Assembly (NCBI GenBank): GCA_044226395.1
Contig: JBGAHD010000004.1
Span: 558,001 to 622,000, forward strand
DNA: 64,000 nt
From: JBGAHD01 sp044226395
GTDB lineage: Bacteria; Pseudomonadota; Gammaproteobacteria; Xanthomonadales; Ahniellaceae
Direction of reading: 5' to 3'
The notes beneath the pieces are model-generated. The model worked only from the letters and a program-made list of their open reading frames with translations. It was not told the origin of the DNA and made no database searches. This document shows, piece after piece, positions 41,539 to 50,301 of this stretch; position 1 is the first letter of the stretch; each line of letters starts with the position of its first letter. A program made the translations under genes and the position numbers.

Positions 41539-42189
41539 GGACACCCAAGATTCCCAAGAGCCGCGAAGGCTCCTCGATTGGGGACACCCATGATTCCGGT
41601 CAGACCTGGGGGTCCTCCGACAGGGGGGCCGATATCTGGACACCCATGATCACCAGATGCCGGGGCCGCGAATGGGAACACCCATGAGCCTCAATCGAGA
41701 TCAGGACACCCATGATCCCCACATGCCGGGCTTGTGAAATCGAGGACACCCATGGTCATCAGCGAGAATCGGACTGCCGATCCCGGACAACAAACGCTTT
41801 CAATTCAGCCAGATACTTCTGAATCGGGCGAACAATGGCGGTCCAATACCGAATCCCCAGGATTATGGGTGTGAAATCGAGGACACCCATGGTCATCAGC
41901 GAGAATCGGACTGCCGATCCCGGACAACAAACGCTTTCAATTCAGCCAGATACCTCTGAATCGGGCGAACAATGGCGGTCCAATACCGAATCCCCAGGAT
42001 TATGGGTGTCCCGATCTACGCCGATCGCCTGTGCGAACTGTGGGTGTCCCGATCAGCTCGGGAATCGGTGGGTGTCTCCAATCCCTCGCCTCCGGTCGCC
42101 TTCCCGAACCGTGGGTGTCCCGATCTGCTCGGGTGTCCCGATCTGCTCGGGAATCGGTGGGTGTCCCCATTCCCTCCCCGTGGGTGTCC
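41539..42189. repeat. Array of GGACACCC / GGGTGTCC motifs with inverted polarity
   Basis: Left half: GGACACCC at 41539, 41582, 41638, 41704, 41744 and 41881, plus a GGAACACCC variant at 41675, usually followed by ATGAT or ATGGT. Right half: GGGTGTCC at 42004, 42042, 42113, 42131, 42159 and 42182, plus GGGTGTCT at 42070, often followed by CGATC. So the motif switches strand in the middle. Spacing is irregular (18-137 bp). The ~650-bp array lies between the kdpE stop and the rhodanese gene start, both minus strand. It contains no credible gene. Confidence 0.9.
41733..42006. repeat. 137-bp perfect-register tandem duplication
   Basis: Copy 1 (41733-41869) and copy 2 (41870-42006) are directly adjacent and differ by one base (41817 T, 41954 C). 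Within a copy, GGACACCCAT and ATGGGTGT(CC) form terminal inverted repeats. In copy 2 these are full 10-bp arms at 41881-41890 and 42002-42011. In copy 1 the right arm is cut to ATGGGTGT by the junction. The unit thus resembles a small element with terminal inverted repeats. Confidence 0.95.
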
Positions 42190-42202
42190 CCATTCCCTCC
42201 CC

Positions 42203-42904
42203 TCACCCCTCCACCCCCCGAAACCTCAACCCTACCCCCGGCTCGGTAATCAGGTACCTCGGCTCCGCGGCGCTGTCGCCCAGGCGCTGACGCAGGCGGC
42301 CGACGAGGACGCGCAGATAGTGGGTGTCCTCATCGTGGGATGTGCCCCAGACTTCGCGCAGGAGCTGCGCCTGCGTCACCACTCGACCCGCATGCCGCAG
42401 CAAAATCGCAAGCAGCGCGAATTCCTTACGTGACAACGCGACGGGCTGCCCTTCCCGCGTGACGACGCGACGCGCGAGGTCGATGCGCAGCACGCCGTCG
42501 TCGTACACCACGTCGCCGCTTTCGCCCGCGCCGCGCGCGCGCAGCAGGGCGCGCACGCGCGCCATGAGTTCTTGCACGCCGAAGGGCTTGGTCACGTAGT
42601 CATTCGCGCCGAGGTCGAGCAGTCGCACTTTCTCGACTTCGCGATCGCGCACCGAAAGCGCGATGACGGGCACGGTCGAGGTAGTCCGCAATTCGCGCAG
42701 CACATCGCCGCCGTCGCGGTCGGGCAGGCCGAGGTCGAGGATGATCAAATCGGGCTGCAACGCAGCGGCGGCGGCGAGTCCTTCTTCGCCGTTGGCGGCT
42801 TCGATCACGGCGAAATCTTGCGCGCGCAGGCTGATTTCCAGGAATCGCCGGATCGCGGGTTCGTCGTCGATGATCAGGATGCGCGCCTTGGCCGCGGCCG
42901 GCAT
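42203..42904 (-). CDS. kdpE: Response regulator KdpE
   Basis: KdpE, 233 aa, is an OmpR-family response regulator of the kdp potassium system. The receiver domain has IIDDEPAIRR, the phospho-acceptor D57 in DLIILDLGLPD, and the conserved Lys in DYVTKPFG. The C-terminal winged helix has QLLREVWGTSHDEDTHYLRV. ATG 42904 lies 2 nt after the kdpD stop. The protein ends immediately beside the GGGTGTCC repeat array. One repeat-like match inside the gene (42319) encodes the conserved DTHYL and is not part of the array. Confidence 0.96.
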   Translation of the reverse strand: MPAAAKARILIIDDEPAIRRFLEISLRAQDFAVIEAANGEEGLAAAAALQPDLIILDLGLPDRDGGDVLRELRTTSTVPVIALSVRDREVEKVRLLDLGANDYVTKPFGVQELMARVRALLRARGAGESGDVVYDDGVLRIDLARRVVTREGQPVALSRKEFALLAILLRHAGRVVTQAQLLREVWGTSHDEDTHYLRVLVGRLRQRLGDSAAEPRYLITEPGVGLRFRGVEG

Positions 42905-42906
42905 GG

Positions 42907-45624
42907 TCAATCCGCTTCGCGCGAGCCGGTCGGCGGCTCGGTCAGCGGCAACGATACGCGGATCAAGGTGCCGCGGCCATCGGGCCCCGCGTGCGCGCTT
43001 ACTTCGCCGCCATGCGCGCCGATCATGCCCTGACAGATGGTCAGGCCCAGGCCCGTGCCCTGCCCGCCGCGATCGCCGCGCGCGACGGTGTAGAACATGT
43101 CGAAGATGCGCGCGCGCTCGTCGTCGGGAATGCCCGGGCCTTCGTCGCTGATCTCGATCACCAGCCGCTCGCCTTCGCGATGCGCGCGCACGCGCACGGG
43201 GCTGCCGGGCGGCGAGAACTTCGCCGCGTTTTCGAGAATATTGAACAGCGACTGCTCGATCAGCGCCGGATGCACGTAAAGCAGCGGCAAATCCTCCGGC
43301 AGGCTGACATCGACGCTCGCGCCCGGCGCGAGGCGACGCAGCCGCGTGACCGCGGCGCCCAGCACGTCCTCGAGTTGAATCCAATCGCGATCGAGCTTCA
43401 AGCCGCCATGACCCAAGCGCGTCATGTCGAGCAAGTTTTGAATATAGCGATCCAAACGCTGCCCTTCCTCGAGCACCGAGCGCAGCAACTGGCGCCGATC
43501 ATCGCCGCTCAACTGCTCGCCATAGGCATGCAGGCTCGTGGCCGCGCCGATGATCGCCGACAACGGCGAGCGCAGATCGTGCGAGACCGACGACAACAGC
43601 GCCGCGCGCAGTCGCTCCGTCTCGCCCTGCACTCGCGCGGCTTCCAAATCATTGAGCAAGCGCACGCGCTCGGCCGCTTGCGCGATATCTTGCACCAAGG
43701 CCTGCGCGAGATGTTCTTGCTCGGGCGTCAGGCGCTCGAGCCCTTCGCCCAGTCGCAGACCGGCCACGCCCAGCGCGCGCCGCTCGATGATCAAGGGCAA
43801 GAACCACCAGCTCGAACCCGCCAGCGTGTCGGTGAATCGCCCCGCGGCTTGAGCATGCGCGATCGCCCAATCCGCCGCGGCGCGATCGCCATCGTCGAGC
43901 CGCGCGGATTCCGGTTGCGTCGCCACCACGCGCGCGACGCCGCCTTCGCGCGGCGTGGTCAGCAACACGCATTCGGCTTGCATCGCGCGCGCCAACCCCG
44001 CGGCGCCGGCGCGAAATACTTGCGCCTCGTCCGCCGCCGACGCCAGCGTTTGACCCAACGCGCGCATCGCGCCCGCATGCGCATTGGCCGCGCGCAGCAT
44101 CACGACTTGTTCGCGCAATCGCGCGGCCATGCGCCCGCACAGCAGCGCCGTGATCAGGAACGCCGCCACCGTCACCACGCCTTGGCGCGCGTTGATATAA
44201 AACGTGTAGCGCGGTTCGATGAAGAAGAAGTTGTAGCCAACGAAGCACAACACCGCCGCGTACACCGCCACGCTCATGCGCGAGCGCGTGGCCACCAGCA
44301 GCACGGCGGTGAGAAACACCAGCGACAGATCCGTCAGGCCCAACCACGATTCGGCCGCGAAGGCCAAGGCCACCGCGCCGATGGCCACGCCCGTGGCGAA
44401 CAAGCCCCCGCGCAGGCGCTCGCGCGTGACATCGGGCGCCGTCTTCGACTCACGTCGCGACTGCGCGCGCGCCGCCGGCGAGTGCACGATGGTCAGCTCG
44501 AAATGCGCGCCCCGCTGCAGCAACTGCTGCGTGATGGTGCGATTGAACATGCGCGCCAGCGGCCGCTCGCGCGTGCGTCCGAGCACGATGGTCGACACAC
44601 CTTCGCGCATGGCGTAGTCGAGCAGTTCATCGACGATCTGCGTGCCGCGCAAGACCGCCGTGTCCGCGCCCAGTCGCCGCGCCAACTCAAAGGCCGCGTT
44701 CAAGGTGCGTCGCGTCGTCTCGCCGCGCGGCGCGCCGCGATCGACCCACACCACCGACCACGGCGCCTGCCGACGTTCGGCGATGCGTCGACTCACGCGC
44801 ACCAGATACTCGCTATTGGCGCTGCCATCGATGGCCAGCAGCACGCGTCGACGCACGCCCACCGGCCCGCGCGCGCCTTGTTGGGTGAATTGATCGCGCA
44901 GATCGGCGTCGACGCGATCGGCCACGGCCTGTACCGCGAGTTCCCGCAGCGCCGTCAAGTTCGAAGGCGAAAAGAACTGCCGCAGCGCGGCTTGCGCGGT
45001 CTCGGGCAAATACACCTTGCCTTGTTGCAGTCGCTCGATGAGTTCACGCGGCGGCAGATCGATCAGCACCAGATCGCGCGCGCGATCGAACAGCGCGTCG
45101 GGCACGGTCTCGCGCACGGGCACGCCGGCGATGCGCGCGACGACATCGTTCAAACTCTCCAGATGCTGGATGTTGACCGTGGTGTAGACATCGATGCCGG
45201 CATCGAGCAGTTCCTCGATGTCCTGATAACGCCGCTCATGACGACTACCCGGCGCATTGCGATGCGCCAGCTCGTCGACCAGGATCAACGCGGGCCGTCG
45301 CGCCAGCGCGGCGTCGAGATCAAATTCGCGCACGCCGTGACCGCGATACTCGACTTGTCGCGGCGGCAAGATCTCCAAACCTTCGAGCAGCGCCGCGGTC
45401 TCGCGCCGCCCGTGCGTTTCGACCCAGCCCACGACCACGTCCACGCCCTGGCGCTTGAGATCGCGCGCGGCGCCGAGCATCGCGTAAGTCTTGCCCACGC
45501 CGGGCGCGGCGCCGAGAAAAATCTTCAAGCGCCCGCCACGTTCGCGACTGACTTGCGCGAGCAAGGCCTCGGCGCGTTCGTGACGCTCGGGCGCGGATTC
45601 GGGTTCGGGTTCGCGCGTCGTCAT
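42907..45624 (-). CDS. kdpD: Sensor histidine kinase KdpD
   Basis: KdpD, 905 aa, is the K-limitation/turgor sensor kinase. Domains in order: KdpD N-terminal P-loop domain (FLGAAPGVGKTYAML, Walker A at about 38-46), a universal-stress-protein-like domain (VLLAIDGSANSEYLVRVSRR), a four-helix membrane DUF4118 region, a GAF-like segment, HisKA with the phospho-His in SVSHDLRSPLSA (about 681), and HATPase (ISDEGPGIPDDERARIFDMF, GTGLGLTICQG). ATG 45624 (MTTREPEPES) is preferred over an Arg-rich upstream extension. It sits 17 nt downstream of kdpC and is coupled to kdpE. Confidence 0.96.
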   Translation of the reverse strand: MTTREPEPESAPERHERAEALLAQVSRERGGRLKIFLGAAPGVGKTYAMLGAARDLKRQGVDVVVGWVETHGRRETAALLEGLEILPPRQVEYRGHGVREFDLDAALARRPALILVDELAHRNAPGSRHERRYQDIEELLDAGIDVYTTVNIQHLESLNDVVARIAGVPVRETVPDALFDRARDLVLIDLPPRELIERLQQGKVYLPETAQAALRQFFSPSNLTALRELAVQAVADRVDADLRDQFTQQGARGPVGVRRRVLLAIDGSANSEYLVRVSRRIAERRQAPWSVVWVDRGAPRGETTRRTLNAAFELARRLGADTAVLRGTQIVDELLDYAMREGVSTIVLGRTRERPLARMFNRTITQQLLQRGAHFELTIVHSPAARAQSRRESKTAPDVTRERLRGGLFATGVAIGAVALAFAAESWLGLTDLSLVFLTAVLLVATRSRMSVAVYAAVLCFVGYNFFFIEPRYTFYINARQGVVTVAAFLITALLCGRMAARLREQVVMLRAANAHAGAMRALGQTLASAADEAQVFRAGAAGLARAMQAECVLLTTPREGGVARVVATQPESARLDDGDRAAADWAIAHAQAAGRFTDTLAGSSWWFLPLIIERRALGVAGLRLGEGLERLTPEQEHLAQALVQDIAQAAERVRLLNDLEAARVQGETERLRAALLSSVSHDLRSPLSAIIGAATSLHAYGEQLSGDDRRQLLRSVLEEGQRLDRYIQNLLDMTRLGHGGLKLDRDWIQLEDVLGAAVTRLRRLAPGASVDVSLPEDLPLLYVHPALIEQSLFNILENAAKFSPPGSPVRVRAHREGERLVIEISDEGPGIPDDERARIFDMFYTVARGDRGGQGTGLGLTICQGMIGAHGGEVSAHAGPDGRGTLIRVSLPLTEPPTGSREAD

Positions 45625-45641
45625 GTCGCGACGATACTCGC

Positions 45642-46271
45642 TCAGGACCCGGCGTGCCCAGCGTCGGCGGGCGCGCGCGCGTGCTCGTCGAGCCACAGAT
45701 TCAAGGCCAGCACGTTGACGCGCGGTTGGCCGAGCACGCCCAGACTCGGTGCCTCGGTGAAGCGCGCGATGGCGTCATTCACGACGTCGACCGAGACACT
45801 CCGCGCGCGCGCCACGCGCGGCGCCTGCAGCATCGCCGCCGCTGGCGACAGGTGCGGATCGATGCCGCTGCCCGAGGCCGCGACCAGTTCCACGGGAATC
45901 GCTGTCGGCGTCACACCCTCGCGCGCCGCGATCGCCGCCGAAGCGTGTTGCGCGCGCTCGCGCAAGGCCGGCTGACTCGGCGCCCAATTGCTGCCCGCGA
46001 GCGAAGACGATGAGTAGTTCGCCGCCGAAGGTCGCGAGATGAAGTAGCGATCGTCGGCAAACGGCTGCGCCATCAACAGCGAACCGACGACTTGCCCCTC
46101 GCGCTCGACCAAACTGCCGCGTGCCGCTTCGGGAAACAAGGCGCCGCTCACACTCACCGCGAGCCACGGATACACCAGCCCCGCGAACACGACACCGACC
46201 GCGGCGAACACGATTCCCGCGCGCCAACCGCCACCGCGCGCGTCGAGCGACTCAACAGAAGTCTCGTTCAT
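45642..46271 (-). CDS. kdpC: Potassium-transporting ATPase subunit KdpC
   Basis: KdpC, 209 aa, is the single-span subunit of the KdpFABC K+ pump. The N-terminal membrane segment, the VGSLLMAQPFADDRYFISRP motif with SAANYSSSSLAGSNW, and SGSGIDPHLSPAAAMLQAPR are hallmark KdpC sequences, as is the C-terminal LGVLGQPRVNVLALNLWLDE. Its start overlaps the kdpB stop by a few bases, giving translational coupling. Confidence 0.97.
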   Translation of the reverse strand: MNETSVESLDARGGGWRAGIVFAAVGVVFAGLVYPWLAVSVSGALFPEAARGSLVEREGQVVGSLLMAQPFADDRYFISRPSAANYSSSSLAGSNWAPSQPALRERAQHASAAIAAREGVTPTAIPVELVAASGSGIDPHLSPAAAMLQAPRVARARSVSVDVVNDAIARFTEAPSLGVLGQPRVNVLALNLWLDEHARAPADAGHAGS

Positions 46272-48304
46272 GACCCCACCCTCAGCGCGGCCAACACCAG
46301 ATCGATGCCCTTGATCGCGGCGAACGGCAGCAGCACGCCACCCAAGCCATAGATCAGCAAATTGTCCCGCAACAGCGCCGTCGCGCCGACGCGACGCAGA
46401 CGCACGCCGCGCAAGGCCAACGGAATCAGCGCGGGGATTACCAGCGCATTGAAGATCAACGCCGCCAACACCGCGCCGCGCGGGCTGTGCAGGCGCATCA
46501 CATCGAGCGCCGCGATCGCCGGCAGCGCGCCCGCGAACACGGCGGGAATGATGGCGAAGTATTTCGACACATCATTGGCCAGCGAGAACGTAGTCAATGC
46601 ACCACGCGTGACCAGCAACTGCTTGCCGATCTCGACCACGGCGATGAGCTTGGCCGGATCGGAATCGAGATCGACCATGTTGCCCGCTTCTTTCGCCGCC
46701 TGCGTGCCCGAGTTCATGGCCAGGCCGATGTCGGCCTGCGCCAGCGCCGGCGCATCATTGGTGCCATCGCCGACCATGGCCACCAGCTTGCCGCCGGCTT
46801 GTTCGGCGCGGATGCGCGCGAGCTTGGCCTCGGGCGTGGCTTCCGCGACGAAACTGTCGACGCCCGCGGTCGCGGCAATCGCCGCGGCGGTGAGTGGATT
46901 GTCGCCGGTGATCATCACCGTCTTCACGCCCAGCGCGCGCAGATTCGCGAAGCGTTCGCGAATGCCGGGCTTGATCACGTCCGACAAGGCGATCGCGCCG
47001 AGCAGGCGACCATCGCGCGCGACCACCAGCGGCGTCTGCCCCTTGCGCGCGATCGTCTCGACGGCGTGACGCAGTTCGTTCGGCGCCGCGCCCGAGCCGG
47101 CCCAAGTGATCACCGCATCGAGCGCGCCCTTGCGATAGCGCGCGCCGTCGGCGCGATCGAGCCCGGACAGCCGCGTTTGCGCGCTGAAGGCCACGAAGAC
47201 GTCGCCTTCGATCGCCTCGCCGCGCGCACCCTGCTCGCGCGCGAGCGCGGCGACGGACTTGCCTTCGGGCGTGGGGTCGGCGAGCGAGGCGAGCAGCGCC
47301 GCTTCGCGCAGTTCCGAGGCATTCACCGCCGCGAGCGGCATGAACTCGGTCGCGCGACGATCGCCGAAAGTAATCGTCCCAGTCTTGTCGAGCAACAAGG
47401 TGTCGATATCGCCCGCGACTTCCACCGCCTTGCCCGACTTGGCCACGACGTGCGCTTGTAGCGCGCGATTCATGCCAGCGATGCCAATCGCCGGCAGCAA
47501 GCCACCGATCGTGGTCGGAATCAAACACACCAGCAGCGCGATCACGATCACTGGATCGACGTCCGCGCCGACGAAGGCGCCCATCGCCGGCAAGGCCGCG
47601 CACACGATCAGGAACACCAGCGACATCGCCGCGAGCAGTACGGTCAGCGCCAATTCGTTCGGCGTCTTCTGACGCGATGCGCCTTCGACCAGGCGGATCA
47701 TGCGATCGAGAAAGCTCTCGCCGGGATCGGCCGCGACGCGCACCACGATCTCGTCGGTCAGCACGCGCGTGCCGCCGATCACGCCGGAACGATCGGTGCC
47801 GGCCTCGCGCAACACGGGCGCGGATTCGCCGGTGACCGCGGCCTCGCTGATGCTGGCGACGCCCGCGATGATCTCGCCGTCGGCGGGAATCAGTTCCCCG
47901 GCGCTGACGACCACAACATCGCCCTTGCGCAAGTTCGCGGCGGGAACACGTTCCTCGCCGCGCGCTTCGCGTCGACGCGCGGTGAGTTCGGCGCGCGCGG
48001 AACGCAAGCTCGCGGCCTGACCGCGGCCGCGCGCTTCCGCGATGGCTTCGGCGAAATTCGCCAGCACCACGGTCAACAGCAAGATCACGCCGACCACGGC
48101 CTCGAAGCCCCAGTCGACGCCCGCGGCCGCATGACGCGCGGCGATCAGCGCGACCAGGATCGCGCCGACCAGCACCACGGCCATGACCGGATTGCGCAGC
48201 GCGTGACGCGGCGCGAGCTTGACCCACGCGTCGCGCCAGGCCTGCAGGATCTGCGCGCGATCGGCGAAGGCCACGCGCGAAGCGTTGTGCGAATGCTTGT
48301 CCAT
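46268..48304 (-). CDS. kdpB: Potassium-transporting P-type ATPase subunit KdpB
   Basis: KdpB, ~678 aa, energises K+ import by ATP hydrolysis. LLLDKTGTITFGD contains the phosphorylated Asp (about residue 308). GDGTNDAPALAQADIG is the hinge, and VITGDNPLTAAAIA and GESAPVLREAG are the other P-type motifs. ATG 48304 (MDKHSHNASR) has GAGG eleven bases upstream. The in-frame ATG at 48313 and GTG at 48316 are alternatives almost touching kdpA. Confidence 0.97.
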   Translation of the reverse strand: MDKHSHNASRVAFADRAQILQAWRDAWVKLAPRHALRNPVMAVVLVGAILVALIAARHAAAGVDWGFEAVVGVILLLTVVLANFAEAIAEARGRGQAASLRSARAELTARRREARGEERVPAANLRKGDVVVVSAGELIPADGEIIAGVASISEAAVTGESAPVLREAGTDRSGVIGGTRVLTDEIVVRVAADPGESFLDRMIRLVEGASRQKTPNELALTVLLAAMSLVFLIVCAALPAMGAFVGADVDPVIVIALLVCLIPTTIGGLLPAIGIAGMNRALQAHVVAKSGKAVEVAGDIDTLLLDKTGTITFGDRRATEFMPLAAVNASELREAALLASLADPTPEGKSVAALAREQGARGEAIEGDVFVAFSAQTRLSGLDRADGARYRKGALDAVITWAGSGAAPNELRHAVETIARKGQTPLVVARDGRLLGAIALSDVIKPGIRERFANLRALGVKTVMITGDNPLTAAAIAATAGVDSFVAEATPEAKLARIRAEQAGGKLVAMVGDGTNDAPALAQADIGLAMNSGTQAAKEAGNMVDLDSDPAKLIAVVEIGKQLLVTRGALTTFSLANDVSKYFAIIPAVFAGALPAIAALDVMRLHSPRGAVLAALIFNALVIPALIPLALRGVRLRRVGATALLRDNLLIYGLGGVLLPFAAIKGIDLVLAALRVGS

Positions 48305-48317
48305 GGTTGTCATCACC

Positions 48318-50021
48318 TCAACGCGGCAAGCTCAAGCCTTCGGCCACCGGACCCAACACCAGGGCCGGCAGATACGACAGCACCGCGAGCACAATCACCA
48401 CGGCCACGAGCGTGATGCCGAAGGTCAGGCTCTCGATGCGCAGCGTCGCGGTGCTCTCCGGCGCGGCGCGCTTGGCGCCGAGGCTCGCCGCGACGAACAG
48501 CGGAAGCAGCAAGGTCGGATAACGGCCGAGCAGCAACACGATCACGGTGCTCACGTTCCACCACACCGTGCCATCGCCCAGGCCCTCGAGGCCCGAACCG
48601 TTGTTCGCATAGGCCGAGGTGTATTCGTAGAAGACCTGCGCGAAGCCATGCGCGCCCGGGTTCGACGTGCCCGCCACGCCCGGCACCGCCATCGTCAACG
48701 CGGTCGCGCCGAGAATGGCCAGCGGTTGCAGCACCACGAGCAGCGACAGCAGACGCACTTCGCGCACTTCGAGCTTGCGGCCGAAGATCTCGGGCGAGCG
48801 GCCAATCAGCAAGCCCGCCAGGAACACGGTCAACAACACGAACACGAGAAAGTTCACCAAGCCACAGCCAATGCCGCCCCACGTCGCGTTCATCAGCATG
48901 CCGCACAGCGCGATCAGCACCGTCGTCGGCTGCATCGAATCGTGCATGGCATTGACCGAACCGTTCGAGGTCTGCGTGGTCAAGGTCGCCCACAGCGCCG
49001 AAGCTTCCGCGCCGAAGCGCACTTCCTTGCCTTCGAGATTCGCGCCCGGCGCGGCGAGGCCCGCGAATGCCGCGTTGCTCTGATCCTCGGCCACGACCGC
49101 GCCGATGATCATCGCGAGCGACAGCGCGCCCATCACGCCCAACACCAAGGCACTGAGCCGACGTCGACCCGTGAACGGCCCGACCATGAAGCCGATCGCG
49201 ATCGGCCACAGCACAATCGCGATGGTCTCCAGCGCGTTCGACACCGGCGTGGGGTTTTCGAACGGCACGGCGCTGTTGGGGCCATACCAACCGCCACCAT
49301 TCGTGCCCAGCTGCTTGGTCGCGATCATCGGCGCGACCGGACCGCGCGCGATGAGTTGTTCGCTCATCCCCGCGCTCGCGTCGATCGGCGTCGCGCGCGC
49401 CGCGCCCGACCACGTCGCCGGCACGCCCGTGGCGGTGAGGATCAGCGCGAACACCAAGGCCATCGGCAGGAACACGCGCAGGCTCAGTCGCGTGACATCG
49501 ACGTAGTAGTTGCCGACATCGATCGCGCCATCGGCATCCTTCGCGCCGCGACCGCCGAACAAGGCGCGCAGCATCGCCGCCGCGATCGCCAGGCCCATCA
49601 TCGGCGTCAGCACCTGCAACGTGGTCAGCCCCGCGAGCTGCGACAGATACGACAACTGCGCCTGCCCCGAGTAGTGCTGCTGATTGGTGTTAGTCAGGAA
49701 CGACACCATGGTGTGCAGCGCGGTGTCCCAGCTCAACGCGGACACGTGGTCGGGGTTGAGTGGCAGACGGTGCTGCAGCATCAAGATCGCGAACACGATC
49801 AGACCCAGACTCAGATTGCTGATCGCGAAGGCGCGCGCGTAACCGCCGGCGGTCATGCCGCGACCGGCGTCGATGCCGAGAAGTCGATAGCACGCGCGTT
49901 CGATCGGCGCGAACACGCGATCGAGGGGCGAAGCGCCGCCAGCAAGGACGCGCGCCAAGTAGTAACCCAAGGGCCAGGCCAGCAGCACGCTGGCCAGCAG
50001 GATCAGGACGATCTCGCTCAT
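48318..50021 (-). CDS. kdpA: Potassium-transporting ATPase subunit KdpA
   Basis: KdpA, 567 aa, is the K+-selective channel-like subunit, related to SKT transporters. About ten membrane helices are present. The four selectivity-filter regions are visible, including VSFLTNTNQQHYSGQAQLSY, GTNGGGWYGPNSAVPFENPT and YANNGSGLEGLGDG. Length matches E. coli KdpA (557 aa). The start lies 7 nt after the kdpF stop. Confidence 0.97.
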   Translation of the reverse strand: MSEIVLILLASVLLAWPLGYYLARVLAGGASPLDRVFAPIERACYRLLGIDAGRGMTAGGYARAFAISNLSLGLIVFAILMLQHRLPLNPDHVSALSWDTALHTMVSFLTNTNQQHYSGQAQLSYLSQLAGLTTLQVLTPMMGLAIAAAMLRALFGGRGAKDADGAIDVGNYYVDVTRLSLRVFLPMALVFALILTATGVPATWSGAARATPIDASAGMSEQLIARGPVAPMIATKQLGTNGGGWYGPNSAVPFENPTPVSNALETIAIVLWPIAIGFMVGPFTGRRRLSALVLGVMGALSLAMIIGAVVAEDQSNAAFAGLAAPGANLEGKEVRFGAEASALWATLTTQTSNGSVNAMHDSMQPTTVLIALCGMLMNATWGGIGCGLVNFLVFVLLTVFLAGLLIGRSPEIFGRKLEVREVRLLSLLVVLQPLAILGATALTMAVPGVAGTSNPGAHGFAQVFYEYTSAYANNGSGLEGLGDGTVWWNVSTVIVLLLGRYPTLLLPLFVAASLGAKRAAPESTATLRIESLTFGITLVAVVIVLAVLSYLPALVLGPVAEGLSLPR

Positions 50022-50028
50022 GGCCGCC

Positions 50029-50115
50029 TCAAAACTTTTCCGGGCGCCAGATGACGTAGGCGAGATAGCCGCCCACCGCCAGCACCACCCCGATCACGAA
50101 CAGAAGCTCGCTCAT
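50029..50115 (-). CDS. kdpF: Potassium-transporting ATPase subunit KdpF
   Basis: A 28-aa single-helix peptide, MSELLFVIGVVLAVGGYLAY followed by VIWRPEKF, matching KdpF in size, hydrophobic helix and position directly before kdpA. It stabilises the KdpABC complex at the KdpA-lipid interface. It is the first gene of the kdpFABCDE operon. Confidence 0.92.
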   Translation of the reverse strand: MSELLFVIGVVLAVGGYLAYVIWRPEKF

Positions 50116-50301
50116 TTCGCTAGCCCGCCATCGCGCCGGTCATGCCGGCCTGGCGCACAGCCTGCGCGCCGGGGCCGTAACGTCGCCATGCCGGCCGGGG
50201 GTGGTGGCGTATCAAATGCATAACAGCGGTCACGCCTTCTGGCCTGGACGCGCCACCGGGACTTGTGGCTATCATCGGCGCCTTGCCTTCAGGGGGATGC
50301 C

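Noticed and set aside
41539..42189. CRISPR array
   Set aside because: Motif is only 8-10 bp, spacing irregular, orientation changes mid-array, a 137-bp block is duplicated including its spacer, and there are no cas genes.
42319..42326. Extra GGGTGTCC copy inside kdpE
   Set aside because: It encodes the conserved DTHYL of the KdpE winged helix, so it is explained by protein coding.
41835..42433. Plus-strand frames of ~150 codons across the GGGTGTCC array
   Set aside because: They translate the repeat itself (GCP, GVP and WVS units), differ between copies, and have no ribosome site.
42991..45975. 994-codon plus-strand frame opposite kdpD and kdpC
   Set aside because: Antisense shadow; the minus strand encodes complete Kdp proteins.
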